A stretch of 64,000 nt of DNA, taken from positions 72,285,884 through 72,349,883 of the forward strand of contig CM043944.1 of the NCBI GenBank assembly GCA_014529385.2, read 5' to 3'. How positions within the stretch are numbered: the stretch's first letter is position 1; the number at the start of each line of letters is the position of its first letter. Shown in pieces: positions 10,532-21,930 of this stretch. The position numbers and the translations under genes were made by a program. The DNA comes from Adiantum capillus-veneris (taxonomy: Eukaryota; Streptophyta; Polypodiopsida; Polypodiales; Pteridaceae). The notes under the pieces were generated by a model. The model was given only the letters and a program-made list of their open reading frames with translations. It did not search any database and was not told where the DNA came from.

Positions 10532-10641
10532 GACAAGAGACACACCATGTATGCTCCCAAAGACTGATTCATATTGAGGACAAGATACAAATATATAGGT
10601 GAGACCAATCTGAGTAGAGTGAGCCATATATAGATCCAACA
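10449..10641 (-). repeat. Copia 3' LTR with internal (GA)n microsatellite (unit 0)
   Basis: On the minus strand it runs TGTTGGATCTATATATGG ... (CT)n ... CTACATCTCAACA. About 193 bp, of which ~68 bp is a (GA)n tract at 10,461-10,528. A polypurine tract (complement of CCCCCACTCAAAC at 10,642) abuts it. The left flank GCATG does not match a target duplication elsewhere. Confidence 0.9.
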
Positions 10642-10872
10642 CCCCCACTCAAACAAAGGTCTCCAACTTTGGATGAAAAAACCCTTGGGGAGTTTAAGGG
10701 AAAAAACCAAGCCCCTATACAATGTGAAAATATGAACCAATGATGATGATGTGAAAGTGAATTGTGCGTCTATGTACAAATATACAAGTGACTCAAAGAT
10801 CACAATGTGCAGATGTGGAGTGTGCATAGTGCATGGTACCTAAAGGATTACAATGTCATATGTACAAAGCTA

Positions 10873-11580
10873 TTACAATAGCAAAGAAGCTAATCTAGAA
10901 AGAGTGAGGCCGAAGCAACTCCAAGCTCCAAGCGCAAGAGGATAAAACGTGACTCCAAGATCCACCATATCAAATGCAGAAGACAATAATTTTTTCACTT
11001 GCTGAAGAAATCCTAAATCATTCGAAACAAGGATGGAATCATCCACATAAAGAGCAAGAATCACAAAACTGCTACCTTGGCATTTTATATATAAGTTGGG
11101 GTCTGAAGAGCAAGAGATGAATCTTTTAGAGGTGAGAAAAAGATCAAATTTTGTATACCAGGCTCGCGAAGCTTGTTTGAGACCATATAGTGCCTTATGG
11201 AGTTGAGCAACAAGGTCTTCTTTACCTGGAATAGAAAACCCTTCTGGTTGTTCCATATAAATTTCCTCTTCCAAATCACCATTAAGAAAAGTAGTTCGCA
11301 CATCCATTTGATGAGCTTCTAAATCAAATTGAACAACAAATTCCCATAAAACTCAAACACTTGTAATGTGAACAACTGGTGAAAAGGTATCTTGATAATC
11401 AACACCAGCTACTTGGGAGTAACTTTTTGCAACTAAACGTGCCTTGAACTTGTCAAAAGATCCATCTTATTTTACTTTTGTCTTATACACCCACTACTTA
11501 CACTTAATAGCTGTAGGACCAGGAGGTAATTCAGTTAGTATCCATGTACCTTTAGAGATAAGGGAATCGTACTTTGAGGT
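10873..11580 (-). pseudogene. Copia reverse transcriptase fragment (unit 0)
   Basis: Minus-strand reading gives a copia-type RT: MDVRTTFLNGDLEEEIY, QPEGF, LHKALYGLKQASRAWY and the catalytic YVDD box (about 11,045). Upstream pieces near 11,350-11,580 carry the start of the domain in broken frames. After FDMVDLG (about 10,950) similarity stops abruptly and ~26 unrelated codons lead to a stop, so the RT C-terminus and all of RNase H are deleted. The unit 2 copy has the same end. In a working element this domain copies the RNA into DNA inside virus-like particles. Confidence 0.88.
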
Positions 11581-11842
11581 GAAGAGATAGCTTCATCATA
11601 AGTAACGGGAAGAGAAGTAGAAAAAGCATTATCAACAATATCATCATCATAAACATGACATGAGCCATGTTCAAAATCAATACGCAGATCAACAAGAATA
11701 TCAATATCATCATTGACAGCATTTGGAATGGATGGTTGTGAAGAAGAAAGTTTCTCTATAGGATGAGTTTCATCATCTAAAGAAATGGAAAATCATAAAG
11801 AAATGATTTAGTATCATCAGAATCATCCATAAACCATGAGTC

Positions 11843-12744
11843 TCACATAACCTGTTCGTTAAAAGTAGCATCACGATTCACAATTACTTTCTTGGAGGAA
11901 GGGTCATAGAATTTGTAGCCTTTGGAAGTGTCATAATATCCAATAAAAATAACTTTAAGACCAAGAGCATCAAGCTTTGTTCGTGTTTCTTTGGGAACAT
12001 GAATATAAGCAATACATCCAAAGGTTCTGAAATGAGATACAGAAGGAATGTCACCTGTCCATGTTGTGATGGGTATCTTACCAGAGGGTGTAGTAGTAGG
12101 AAGATGACTCCGAATAAATATTGTTGTCAAAGTAGCTTCAACCCAAAAAACACGAGATAAACCAGAATGAATCAGCATACATCTTACAACATTGAGAATA
12201 GTGCGATTCTTTCGTTTTGCAACGCCGTTCTGTTGAGGTGAATATGGAATAATGTGTTCACGATGAATTCCACTGTCAACACAGTAATTCACAAACTCTC
12301 GAGAAACATATTCGCCTACATTGTCACTACGAAGCTTCTTAAGGCGACCAGTTTGAAGTTCCGTAGCCTTGTGGAATTGTTTGAAAGCAGATAAGGCCTC
12401 AGATTTTTGTCTAAGTAAAAGTATAGTCGTATACCGTGAGAAATCATCAATGAAAGTAATGAAGTAGCGATATTGTGATCTCGAAGAAGGTAGAGGTCCA
12501 CATATATCAGTATGAACAAGATCCAATATGTCACGAGAATGAGTTGTATTTGAAAGAGGAAAGGGTTTACAATTAGGTTTCCCAAGAGCACAAAACTCAC
12601 AAATTCCCATATGGGGATGAGCTTTAAGATCCATGCCATGAACAAGATCACGACGCTAAAGATCAAGGAGTTTTGAGAAATCAGCATGAACAAAATGGTG
12701 ATGCCATACTTTGCAATCATGATCACATGGAGCAGTAACAACAT
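11843..12744 (-). pseudogene. Copia integrase fragment with altered catalytic Glu (unit 0)
   Basis: The pre-integrase zinc-binding region ends in CEFCALGK. It is followed by an rve integrase core: first catalytic Asp in VHTDICGPLP, second in LRSDNVGEY, and the third position in PQQNGVAKRKNRT, where copia elements have Glu and this copy has Lys. The C-terminal part continues through FGCIAYIHVP and LDALGLKVIFIGY. The frame is open for 263 codons (12,634-11,843), with the zinc-finger start in a second frame. The Lys is also present at 45,764-46,621, so it predates duplication. Integration activity would be lost. Confidence 0.9.
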
Positions 12745-12892
12745 TTGCTATAGCATCATTGAGAGAGAGTTCAAACAAATTACCGTTTCGAGGAGCAGTG
12801 GCTATAGTCTCTCATCTTTCTCAATTCGGCATTTGGTATGATCAAATCCAACAAAGAGATCAAGATCAACAAGTCTTGCAACTGAAAGAAGA

Positions 12893-13243
12893 TTACGTTG
12901 AAGATCTGGTACATGTAATACTCCTTGTAAAATTCGAGTGGAAGAAGATAAGGTACCAAGATATAAATCTCCAATATCCTTTACTTGACCAAGTCCTATC
13001 ATCAGCAAGATAAACAACATGTTGAACTGGTAGTGGATGATAGTTATGGAGCCACTTAGACTGATATGTCATATTTCCTGTAGCACCAGAATCAACAATA
13101 AAAAGTGAACCATCACGTACATGAAGTATTCTATCTGGAGCAACTGAACATAGGACGCAGTTTGTTTTTGGTACAATGTTTTTTCGATGTTCAGTAGCAT
13201 ATGCTCTATTACGATTTGTGTCGAATCGATGCTTATAGCACAT
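12893..13243 (-). pseudogene. Copia aspartic protease fragment (unit 0)
   Basis: 116 codons containing IVDSGATGNMTY, the copia protease active site (DSGA), followed by a LADDRTW region, then a frame break. The N-terminal side is linker from gag. In a working element this domain cuts the Gag-Pol polyprotein. The unit 2 copy has Cys for the Ser in DSG. Confidence 0.85.
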
Positions 13244-13336
13244 ATGAGTGGGATGATCACAAGAAGAGGAAGCAGAGTCTCTAGATAAACGTGGTTGTTT
13301 CGTGGTAATATTGTGTTCTTCATCATATTGATGTGC

Positions 13337-14197
13337 CTAACAATCATCTTCAGTATGGCCATTTCTATTGCAGTAAGAACATTGCTTACTAGGAAATTTG
13401 AGACGAGAGAAAATATTACCACGACGGCCACCTTTGCGGTTTCCTCTTTCAAACGGACGCCTTCGAGCATGAAAAACATGTTCCATCTGTTGTGACTTAG
13501 TCTCCTCTTGTGAAATCATAGCTGTATCATGACCAGCATTACGTCGTTCTTGACGTTGAGAGTATTCAATTAAAGACATGCAGGCTTGGTCGAAATCAAG
13601 ACCATATTTATTAGAGAGAATAGTAACAATGTTATCATAAGAGGAGTCATTCACCGTATCAAGCAGAAGTGTAATCAGTTGTTTTGATGGAACGGGATCA
13701 CCAGCAACAGCAAGTTGATTAATAATAGATTTGAAAGACTCAATATGTCCCGTCATGGCAGTACCAACTTCGTATTGTAGTTTGTTAAGAAACCCTCTCA
13801 AATAAAGTATTTCTGTAACATATTTCTTTTGAAAGTTTGCAATAAGGTACTTCCATACGTCGGGGGAAGTAGGCAGTTCATACATATCAAGCAAAAGAGA
13901 ATCACTAAGAGCAAAAAGAATATACCGGAGAGCTGCTTCAAATATAGGTCCTTCAGTGATAAGCACGTTATCATGATCTGTATCAATAGGATGAGGCGGA
14001 CCAACACGATTTCCAAGGACAACGTCAAAGAGTTCATCGCCTTCAAGAATTAACAATATCTTTGCTTTCCACCCGGAAATCCTTGGCCCTGGAAAGGAGG
14101 AACAGAACGCTGCCCAGAGTGAAAGCCATTGACAAGAATAGTCATAGCCATATCTAGTTGCGATAAGACGTACAAGATAAGATCGCATAATTTGCAC
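13337..14197 (-). pseudogene. Copia gag fragment with zinc knuckle (unit 0)
   Basis: 286 codons. WKAKILLILEGDELFDVV near the start and an alpha-helical capsid-like middle (YLRGFLNKLQYEVG, LLLDTVNDSSYDN) match the copia gag (UBN2-like) family. The tail is basic and ends in a CCHC knuckle, CSYCNRNGHTEDDC (C-X2-C-X4-H-X4-C). A TAG stop follows directly, where a Trp is usual. The same stop is in unit 2 at 47,342. Residues before GWKAK are probably out of frame: the neighbouring frame carries SVPPFQGQGF, a more gag-like start. Confidence 0.88.
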
Positions 14198-14798
14198 ACC
14201 ATATATGGTGAAGGCAGAAATTGAGAACGAGAGAAATATGACGACTGTGTTCTATCAACGATAAACGCAAGAAGGATGCTCAATACACGTCCAAAGATGT
14301 GAGAGACATCATTCAAAAAAACAGGGAAAAGGAGACTTCAATAATAAAAGAGTCCTCAAAATAGGGTGACGTGAGACGCAAGACTGACGGCCACAATATG
14401 AATAAAGATAAATTTTCTTGAAAAAGTTAATGCCAAAATTAAAAAAACGATCACGGACGCTTCATGAAGACGCACGACGAAGAAAGCTGCGTCAAGCTCA
14501 ATCTGCAGTAAAAATAGCGTAACTTTCTGTTGCGAACTTCGATTGACGCAAACCTAGAACTCAAATCGAAGAGCTCAAGGAGACGAACAAGTTCTGGATG
14601 AAATATGCCATTGTGCTTTTCCCGCTTCTCCAGATTTTGAGCAGAAGACCCCCAAAAATTGAGACGAAGTTCAGGGTGTCAAAAAACAAATCAACAATAA
14701 AACATAATCAATGATTTATTATATCGATTACTAATAAACACCACTGAAAACACTAATCATATTCTTATTAGCACAAAACAACCACAGTTATTTGATAA

Positions 14799-16037
14799 TG
14801 TGGCTAAACAATAGATGTGTAGAGGAACAACATTGAAGGATCCATAATTATTTTACAATATATCTAAACCATAGATGGCTAGTGAAACACTACTAACGAT
14901 AATTATCCCTAATTAAGCAGTATCCGAGGATATAGTGGGTGCATAGTGTTCCATCATTAGGGGTGGATAATAGTAATAGAGTTACTTGGAAATATAGAAA
15001 TATGGCTAGATCTATAATTTGTGAAAGCTGTAGAGGTAGATTTTTTTAGATAACCATGACATAGCCAAGCTATTTCAATGTTTTATAGTCTTGATACTAG
15101 TATGGATAATTATGAGATCATAGACATTCTTGAGCTTAGTAGTAAACATCTTTACCTTCATAAGTTGTTATGGTAGGTACAATTGTTCTAGGATAAAGTG
15201 ATACTATGGAATTGAAGTGCATGTAGGTCACGAGAATAATTGAAGCTATACTTGACAACCGATGTTGTAAACAAGTACATATGGCAACATAAACTCTTTA
15301 TGTCATAATAGATAGTGCACGAGGTCTAAAGTGGCTATACAATGTTAATTGGTAACCTTGGGTACATAATAGATCCATAGTTATTTGACAACATGGCTAA
15401 ACAATAGGTGACACGAGAGACAATATTGATGTTTTACAATATATCTAAAGCATAGTTGCCTAGTGAAACACTACTAAGGATAATTATCTTGGAGACAATA
15501 TCTTGATACTAGAAATATTAATTGTCTCGAGGTGTATATGGTGTGGTTTTTGATATGTATAATTACCTGGCAATGAGGTGCTGCAACATGACGAGTCTCT
15601 CTATGCGTTTCCAGTATATGACGTCCCAGATGAGCAGTGTACTGAAATAAAGGGACACCTGGGTGGTCGGCTGAGGAGAAAGGGTCCCTCCAAAACCACT
15701 CACCAGGGTCCCACTACACTCGTGCCAATGGAAAACACTCCCAAGCCCACACCCTCTAGTGGCCAGTTGCAAGAGCTGCTGGGTCAGGATCTATGACACA
15801 AATCCTCCCACAGATGCCCACCACTCAGATCCTCTAAAAACAGCACTCTGCCACCTATGGGGCCTCTAATGAGACTCGGTGTAAGCATCCCTCACCCTGT
15901 AGCTATGATGTCCTATGATGTCCCGACGCATGCTCTACACCCCTCTCATGCCTTGAACCAATATCTCAAAAACTTTCAATAATGTTACACTATTTTCCAC
16001 AAAATTTGGATGAGTTTTTTTTCCTTGCCTCTTGTAG
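14799..16037 (+). repeat. AT-rich repeat block upstream of CACTA copy 1
   Basis: Matches 33,050-34,402 and 50,758-52,009. It contains two diverged copies, ~580 bp apart, of a ~130-bp stretch running from TTATTTGA..ATGTGGCTAAACAATAG to GTGAAACACTACTAA (about 14,798-14,905 and 15,392-15,490). A proline/serine-rich open frame at about 15,578-15,970 could be a decayed N-terminal exon of the transposase: it is interrupted by stops, and differences between copies change residues freely. Confidence 0.75.
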
Positions 16038-18193
16038 GGTGACCCAATAAATTTTTCCCTTCTTCTACATTGGGATGGGTTCCAAACCGCTGCTACAACA
16101 CAAAAGGATAGTGCTATGGTGGAAATAGTTATCATGAATGGCAGGAAAATGTCAATTGTTGAACCTATTCCAGTTCTTTTCTTGCCCTTGTCTCATAAGG
16201 AGCTAGAAACAAAGCATGGTGATGTATTATCATTCTCCTTCAACCATTATTCGTTGAGCTTCAAACATCCTTTCTAGACGGATTTGATGTTGATTATGCC
16301 ATGCCCAATGAAGCAATTTGCAATGGCCTTCAAGAGGGAACAAGTCTAAGATGTATATTGATGGTTTGTACCGGCGATCATCCTGCTCAGTGCAAACTAG
16401 GTCAAGTGAAAGATGGTGGAATGGCCTTTTGTAGGTGAGACAAGGCGATGGCAGAGTTAAGGCGAGATGGTAATGGTACACAACGTTATGTTTACTCAAA
16501 TAATAGATATCAAGGAAGATATCCTCCTGAGGAACGACATGTAGATGACTTGTGGAATAGTATTAGGATGTCCAAACGATGTACAAAAAAGGAGAAGGTG
16601 GAGGAGACTTTAAGAGATGGAGGTCTAGCAGGTGAATCGGTGTTGTGGAGACTCTTTCATCTCTATGGATTTGACATCTTGAGAGACCTTGTGTATGACG
16701 TCATGCATATACTACCTTTAAATCTCTTTCAAAAGTACATAAAGAGATTAATTTCATTGACCTCTTCGCAATTCAAGAAGAAGATTGAGGTTGCTATTAG
16801 AGAGGTTGCGGACTCTATTCCAAGGCCTATCTTGCATGCGGGTAGATGGCCAAAACGTGCCTCGACACAGTTCAAAATGGTTAAAGCAGAGGAATGCCAG
16901 AAATTCATTCAATGGTGTCTACCACATGTTCTTAATGTGGTAGATTGAATTAGCAAAGAGGACAAATAACTTGGGATACTTTTGGTGGATATTGCCCACA
17001 TGTTTTTTGACTGCAGTCGAGAAAAGGGTTGGAGCGAAGAATACATTGAAGTTTGCCGCTCTTTATTCCTATCATGGAGAATCCTTTATGAGGAGTACTA
17101 TGGTGCCAATTCTTCTCCACTAGAACATGTAGCAGGTATGGTTAGGTCAAAATTAACTAGCTTGGTAGTACAAAAGCTTTTGATAGTAAGCATCTAAAGC
17201 TTTTGATACTTACTAATGGATTTTTTCTTTTCACTTGTTTTGAAGGTAATGGAGAGATTTTGGATGATGTTTATCGTCATGGCTCTCATGATGGCACATG
17301 GTGTTTTAAGCATGAGAGAGATATTTCAAACTACTTGAGCATACATACCAACAACAAATCGAATGAAATATCTTATAGCAAATACCATAGTCGGGTTTTG
17401 TGTATAGACATACACAAACAATTGAATTTAGAGAAGGATGGTCTCACAAGTTGCCAAAGAGATATGATTCTTATACATTCATGCTTGATCTTGCCTGAAA
17501 ATCTCATTCATGGAGCAAGAGATAGGTGTTTTGAGATACACGAGAAATGCGTCCTTCATACATCTGCTGAGAAGAAGGCTAAGGATGTCTGGAATGCTTC
17601 TCTTCGATTATTACCATGCCCATGCCAAATCATGATCAAGAAAAAGGGAGTTTTTGTGGGAGCAAAAAAAACCAAAGCCGATAGAGCTTGAGACATTGGA
17701 GATAAATGGAATGATAGACTTTTGTCTAGAAAAGGTATTTGCTCACGAACAACGGGGAGAAGTCAATGTATTTGTTGTGGCAAAAAGTTTATTAGATAGC
17801 CCCAATATGATTGACGACAACTCTGGAATGTGCCTTATTCACAAGAGCCAAAAGTCTAATTGTGGTATCATAGTTCAACCTATTGAGTGTTTGCGTTGCA
17901 AATTCTTTTGGCTTTGCACACAATCGGATGAGCATGAGATACTTTATGAAACTAGTTGTCTCAAAGTTCTCTCAAGGTTATTATCTCCAGGCAAGGTAGG
18001 GTGTCTCCCACAATGTCTTGAGAAGGGTGACCTTGTCCTTGCAAGGCAGAGAGAAGATTTGAATACCAATGCATTTGTGAGAAGTGTGGATATTGACGAA
18101 AAGAAGGCACTTTTAACATGGAAAGATGAGCAACATGGAAAAGATTTGGTGGATTGGAGACACATATATAAGGTTATGCAAGGTATTATCTAG
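16038..18193 (+). pseudogene. CACTA (En/Spm, tnp2-type) transposase pseudogene, copy 1
   Basis: An exon seems to start after a splice acceptor (CTCTTGTAG) at 16,038. It carries LHWDGFQTAATTQK (first catalytic Asp region) and CTGDHPAQCKLGQ (second Asp), then YDVMHILPL (the DxxH motif of this superfamily), VDIAHMFFDCSREKGW and SSPLEHVAG. A phase-1 intron (17,136-17,245, GTATGG...TTTGAAG, with TACTAAT) joins VAG to NGEILDDVYRHG. The C-terminal part ends in a Tudor-like stretch (GDLVLARQ...WRHIYKV). Breaks: 1-bp loss near 16,233, TGA 16,436, TGA 16,946, TAA 16,967, an extra A near 17,668, and a 160-bp loss near 17,728. It normally would cut and paste the element in the nucleus. Confidence 0.88.
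17136..17245 (+). other. Predicted 110-bp intron in CACTA copy 1
   Basis: Donor GCAG|GTATGG, acceptor TTTTGAAG|GTAATGG, TACTAAT branch-like site 31 bp before the acceptor. Removal fuses two conserved coding blocks in frame (phase 1). The same 110-bp intron is at 35,502-35,611 and 53,111-53,220. Confidence 0.75.
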
Positions 18194-19985
18194 ACAAAGA
18201 TACATCTATCATTACTTTTGTGTATTTAACTACTTTTCTTGGAGTGATGCGTTTAATGATTTTTTTAATAATGGTTGTTGTAGGTTGTCATGCGCATTAC
18301 AATGTGGAGGCGACTTGAATTTGGACTTCTAAGCCGCCTAATAAAACTAGTGTATTTGTGCTACCTAGTCTAGATTTTGTCAACCAATGTTAGATTGTAC
18401 CTCATGTGGACTCCCTACATTGGCTAGATGTGGAATTTTTTGCCAGTCTATTCATTTCGATATGTAATCGTTTATCTATGTCATGTTTATGGTCGACTGT
18501 TAAATCATATCAGCACATGTTGGCTACTTGGTTACTCAGGTTTCCAAGTTCAAGTTTTGATGTTTACTTTTATTTGAAAAGTGATTTTTAGATGTATTTT
18601 CTTTTTTGACAAGTTTTATACTATATGCATCTTTCTAAAATCAATAATATTACTAATGTGTCAATGATAATCTTCTGTTGCAACTGTTAGAATCTTTTTG
18701 CAGCTCCTTATGCAGACAGTAGGAGATCAATCAAGAGACAAGCGCTAACAATTTTTGAAACTTGAGTAGAGTATGACATTGTAGAGTTCATTGTGTTCAT
18801 TGCACGATTCAATAATCTCCAATTTTGTGTGTTGTAGAAAGCTGTGTACTATCGTTGAACGTGTTTTTTTTTTAATAAACTAGCAATTTATATGGATTCT
18901 GGTGTTGGTAAGTTGAAGCTTCTCATGCCTAGCTTGCTATTTGATGTGTTGTTGCAGGAGACAAAGCGAATGTGGATTGTGTGGAGAAAATTGATTTCTT
19001 TTAAAGTGGTGTTGGATATTTTTGTTGGTAACAAAAACTCTTTATGCTTAGCTTATTACCTGATATGTTGTTGGACACATTGTGAAGGTGGGTTGTGCAT
19101 GGCCAGGTGACTTTTAGGTGAGAAAGATGCTATATTTTGGAAGTACTTTCCACTGCTAAGCTGTAACAGTAAGTGCATATGTCACCATGGGTTTCTACCC
19201 ATTTCGTTTGGTGAACCATTTGCATGCTTCAGAGCTTGAACTGCAATGTAGAATGTGGAGTGTTGTAGGTTTTTTCAAGATGCATTTCTTCAAGGCCTCG
19301 TCCACTCTTTATTAGGGGTTTGGTATCTAATGTGTTGTCTGGAAGAATGTGAAGCTTGATTTTGTGGCACATGTGGCTTTTAGGTGAGCAAAATGCTTGA
19401 AGGTATTGTCTACTGCTATGTTGTAAAAGACAATGATTATGTCATTATTATTGTTTTCTTATGAACCATGTGCAGGCTTTAAAGCTTGAAGTGCTATGTT
19501 TTGGAGATACTTTCCATTGCTAAGCTGAAACAACAACTGCATATGTCATCATGGATTTCTGCCCATTTTTTTTGTGAGACATGTGCATGATTCAAAGCTT
19601 GAATTGCAATGCAAAATCTGGGGTGTAGTAGGTTTTTTCAAGATGCATTTCTTCAAGACCTCACCCACAGTTTATGGCTGGTTTGTTATCTGATATGTTG
19701 GAAAGAATATGAAGCTAGCTAGCTTTTGTGGCACATGTGGCTTTTAGCTAAGCAAAATTCTGCCTTTTAAAGGTATTTTCTACTGCTACATTGTAATGGA
19801 AAGTGATTATGTCATCCATATTGTTGTTTTCTTCTGGTGAACCATGTGCGGCTTTAGAGCTTGAAATGCAATAGAGAACATGGGGTGTAGTTGCTTATAT
19901 CAAGATGCGTTTCTTCTTTTATAGATTCTTCCTTCTATTTTCTATACGTAATTTTGCAGGTATATTTGATCATGATACCACGTTG
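18194..19985. repeat. Unit 1 tail, truncated
   Basis: Same as 1-1,475 and 54,173-55,893 from position 18,513 on. At 19,985/19,986 it jumps from tail sequence (GATACCACGTTGC) into copia gag (AAGCAGAAGTGTAATC), removing everything between: the rest of the tail, the TR elements, the flank and the 3' half of copia. A possible last transposase intron ends at TTGTTGTAG near 18,283. Confidence 0.85.
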
Positions 19986-20010
19986 CAAGCAGAAGTGTAA
20001 TCAGCTGCTT

Positions 20011-20523
20011 TTATGGAACAGGATCACCAGCAACAGCAAGTTGATTAATAATAGATTTGAAAGACTCAATATGTCCCGTCATGGCAGTACCAACTTCATA
20101 TTGTAGTTTGTTAAGAAACCCTCTCAAATAAAGTATTTCTGTAACATATTTCTTTTGAAAGTTTGCAATAAGGTACTTCCATACGTCGGGGAAAGTAGGC
20201 AGTTCATACATATCAAGCAAAAGAGAATCACTAAGAGCAAAAAGAATATACCAGCGAGCTGCTTCAAATATAGGTCCTTCAGTGATAAGCACGTTATCAT
20301 GATCTGTATCAATAGGCTGAGGCGGACAAACACGATTTCCAAGGACAAAATCAAAGAGTTCATCACCTTCAAGAATTAACAATATCTTTGCTTTCCACCC
20401 GGAAATACTTGGCCTTGGAAAGGAGGAACAGAACGCTGCCCAGAGTGAAAGCCATTGACAAGAATAGTCATAGCCATATCTAATTGCGAGAAGACGTATA
20501 AGATAAGATCGCATAATTTGCAC
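20011..20523 (-). pseudogene. Copia gag N-terminal fragment (unit 1)
   Basis: 170 codons matching the first 60% of the gag at 47,342-48,202, including GWKAKILLILEGDELFD and TAMTGHIESFKSIINQL. The zinc knuckle and the rest are lost at the joint with tail DNA. Confidence 0.88.
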
Positions 20524-21225
20524 ACCATATATGGTGAAGGCAGAAATTGAGAGCGAGAGAAATATGACGACTATATTCTATCAACGATCAACGCAAGAAG
20601 GATGCTCAATACACGTCCAAAGATGTGAGAGACGTCATTCAAAAAAACAGGGAAAAGGAGACTTCAATAATAAAAGAGTCCTCAAAATAGGGTGACGTGA
20701 GACGCAATATTGACGGCCACAATATGAATAAAGATAAATTTTCTTGAAAAAGTTAATGCCAAAATTAAAAAACGATCGCGGATGCTTCACGAAGACGCAC
20801 GACGAAGAAAACTGCGTCAAGCTCAATTTGCAGTAAAAATAGCATAACTTTCTGTTGCGAACTCCGATTGACGCAAACCTAGAGCTCGAGGAGACGAACA
20901 AGTTCTGGATGAAATATGCCATTGCGCATTTCCCGTTTCTCCAGATTTTGAGCAGAAGACCCCCAAAACTTGAGACGAAGTTCAGGGTGTCAAAAAACAA
21001 ATCAACAATAAAACCTAATCAATGATTTATTATATCGATTACTAATAAACACCACAGAAAACACTAATCATATTCTTATTAGCACAAAACAACCACAGTT
21101 AACAAGGATCAATCCTCAAAAAATAAAATTTATAGCAATTTTGAATCTTACATGCGAATCGCATACACATAATTTTTTGTCACCATGAATTGAATCGGCG
21201 TGTGATCGTTACCACTCTGATACCA

Positions 21226-21495
<270 letters not shown>

Positions 21496-21540
21496 AAGAA
21501 AACCTTTAGTTAATTTGGGATGATCGTCCACATTTGGTAC

Positions 21541-21660
21541 ATGCTTCAGTATTCTAGTCTACTCCAGTTTGATATCAAATGAGTAATCTATATTCCACTT
21601 TGATATCAAGATTCCAATCTATTCCTATTTGATATCAAACAAGTAATTTATATTCCACTT
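21541..21660. repeat. 60-bp tandem duplication at the unit boundary
   Basis: Two adjacent 60-bp copies sharing TTTGATATCAAA and TATATTCCACTT. In units 2/3 the joint with the next unit (49,188) falls inside the equivalent of the first copy, right after AAATGAGTA. Confidence 0.8.
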
Positions 21661-21776
21661 TTTTATGCCTTGTCTAGTCCATTGGTCACATGCACAAAGA
21701 TTCCCCAATTTAGGCTGTGTGTAAATACTCATCCTCGTGTAGATTCACCGATTTAGAAAACACCAATTGTACGTAT

Positions 21777-21930
21777 TGTTGAACAACCACGCACGAGAGA
21801 GAAGAGAGAGAGACGACTCCATCATATGGAATCCCCAAAGTGTGTAGAGAGCACACATTGAGTACACATATATAGTGGGGACTCCTAGCTATATATAGCA
21901 TAAGTGTGGGCTCTCTATATAGCTCCAACA
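21777..21930 (-). repeat. 3' LTR of TR-2
   Basis: 154 bp, near-identical to 23,385-23,540. Preceded on the minus strand by the polypurine tract and the shared module (21,931-21,998). Confidence 0.88.

Larger units (their letters stand above)
10449..14798 (-). mobile_element. Ty1/copia relic, unit 0 copy, lacking its 5' LTR
   Basis: Reading leftward from 14,798: gag with CCHC zinc knuckle, protease, integrase, reverse transcriptase, polypurine tract, then 3' LTR at 10,641-10,449. The order protease-integrase-RT is diagnostic of copia. The 5' LTR, primer site and leader are missing because at 14,798 the sequence joins the AT-rich repeat upstream of the unit 1 CACTA gene, with about 5 bp of shared sequence (AGTTA) at the joint. 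Domains are broken by stops and frameshifts, and RNase H is absent. Same element as 44,420-49,098. Confidence 0.92.

Noticed and set aside
10403-10827. Open frames of Ser-Leu or Arg-Glu repeats
   Set aside because: Translations of the (GA)n microsatellite in the copia LTR; also at 21,148-21,531, 44,303-44,781, 48,841-49,134 and 61,925-62,140.
15578-15796. Proline-rich open frame as a separate gene
   Set aside because: Kept in units 1 and 3 but interrupted in unit 2, with mostly residue-changing differences; at most a dead transposase exon.
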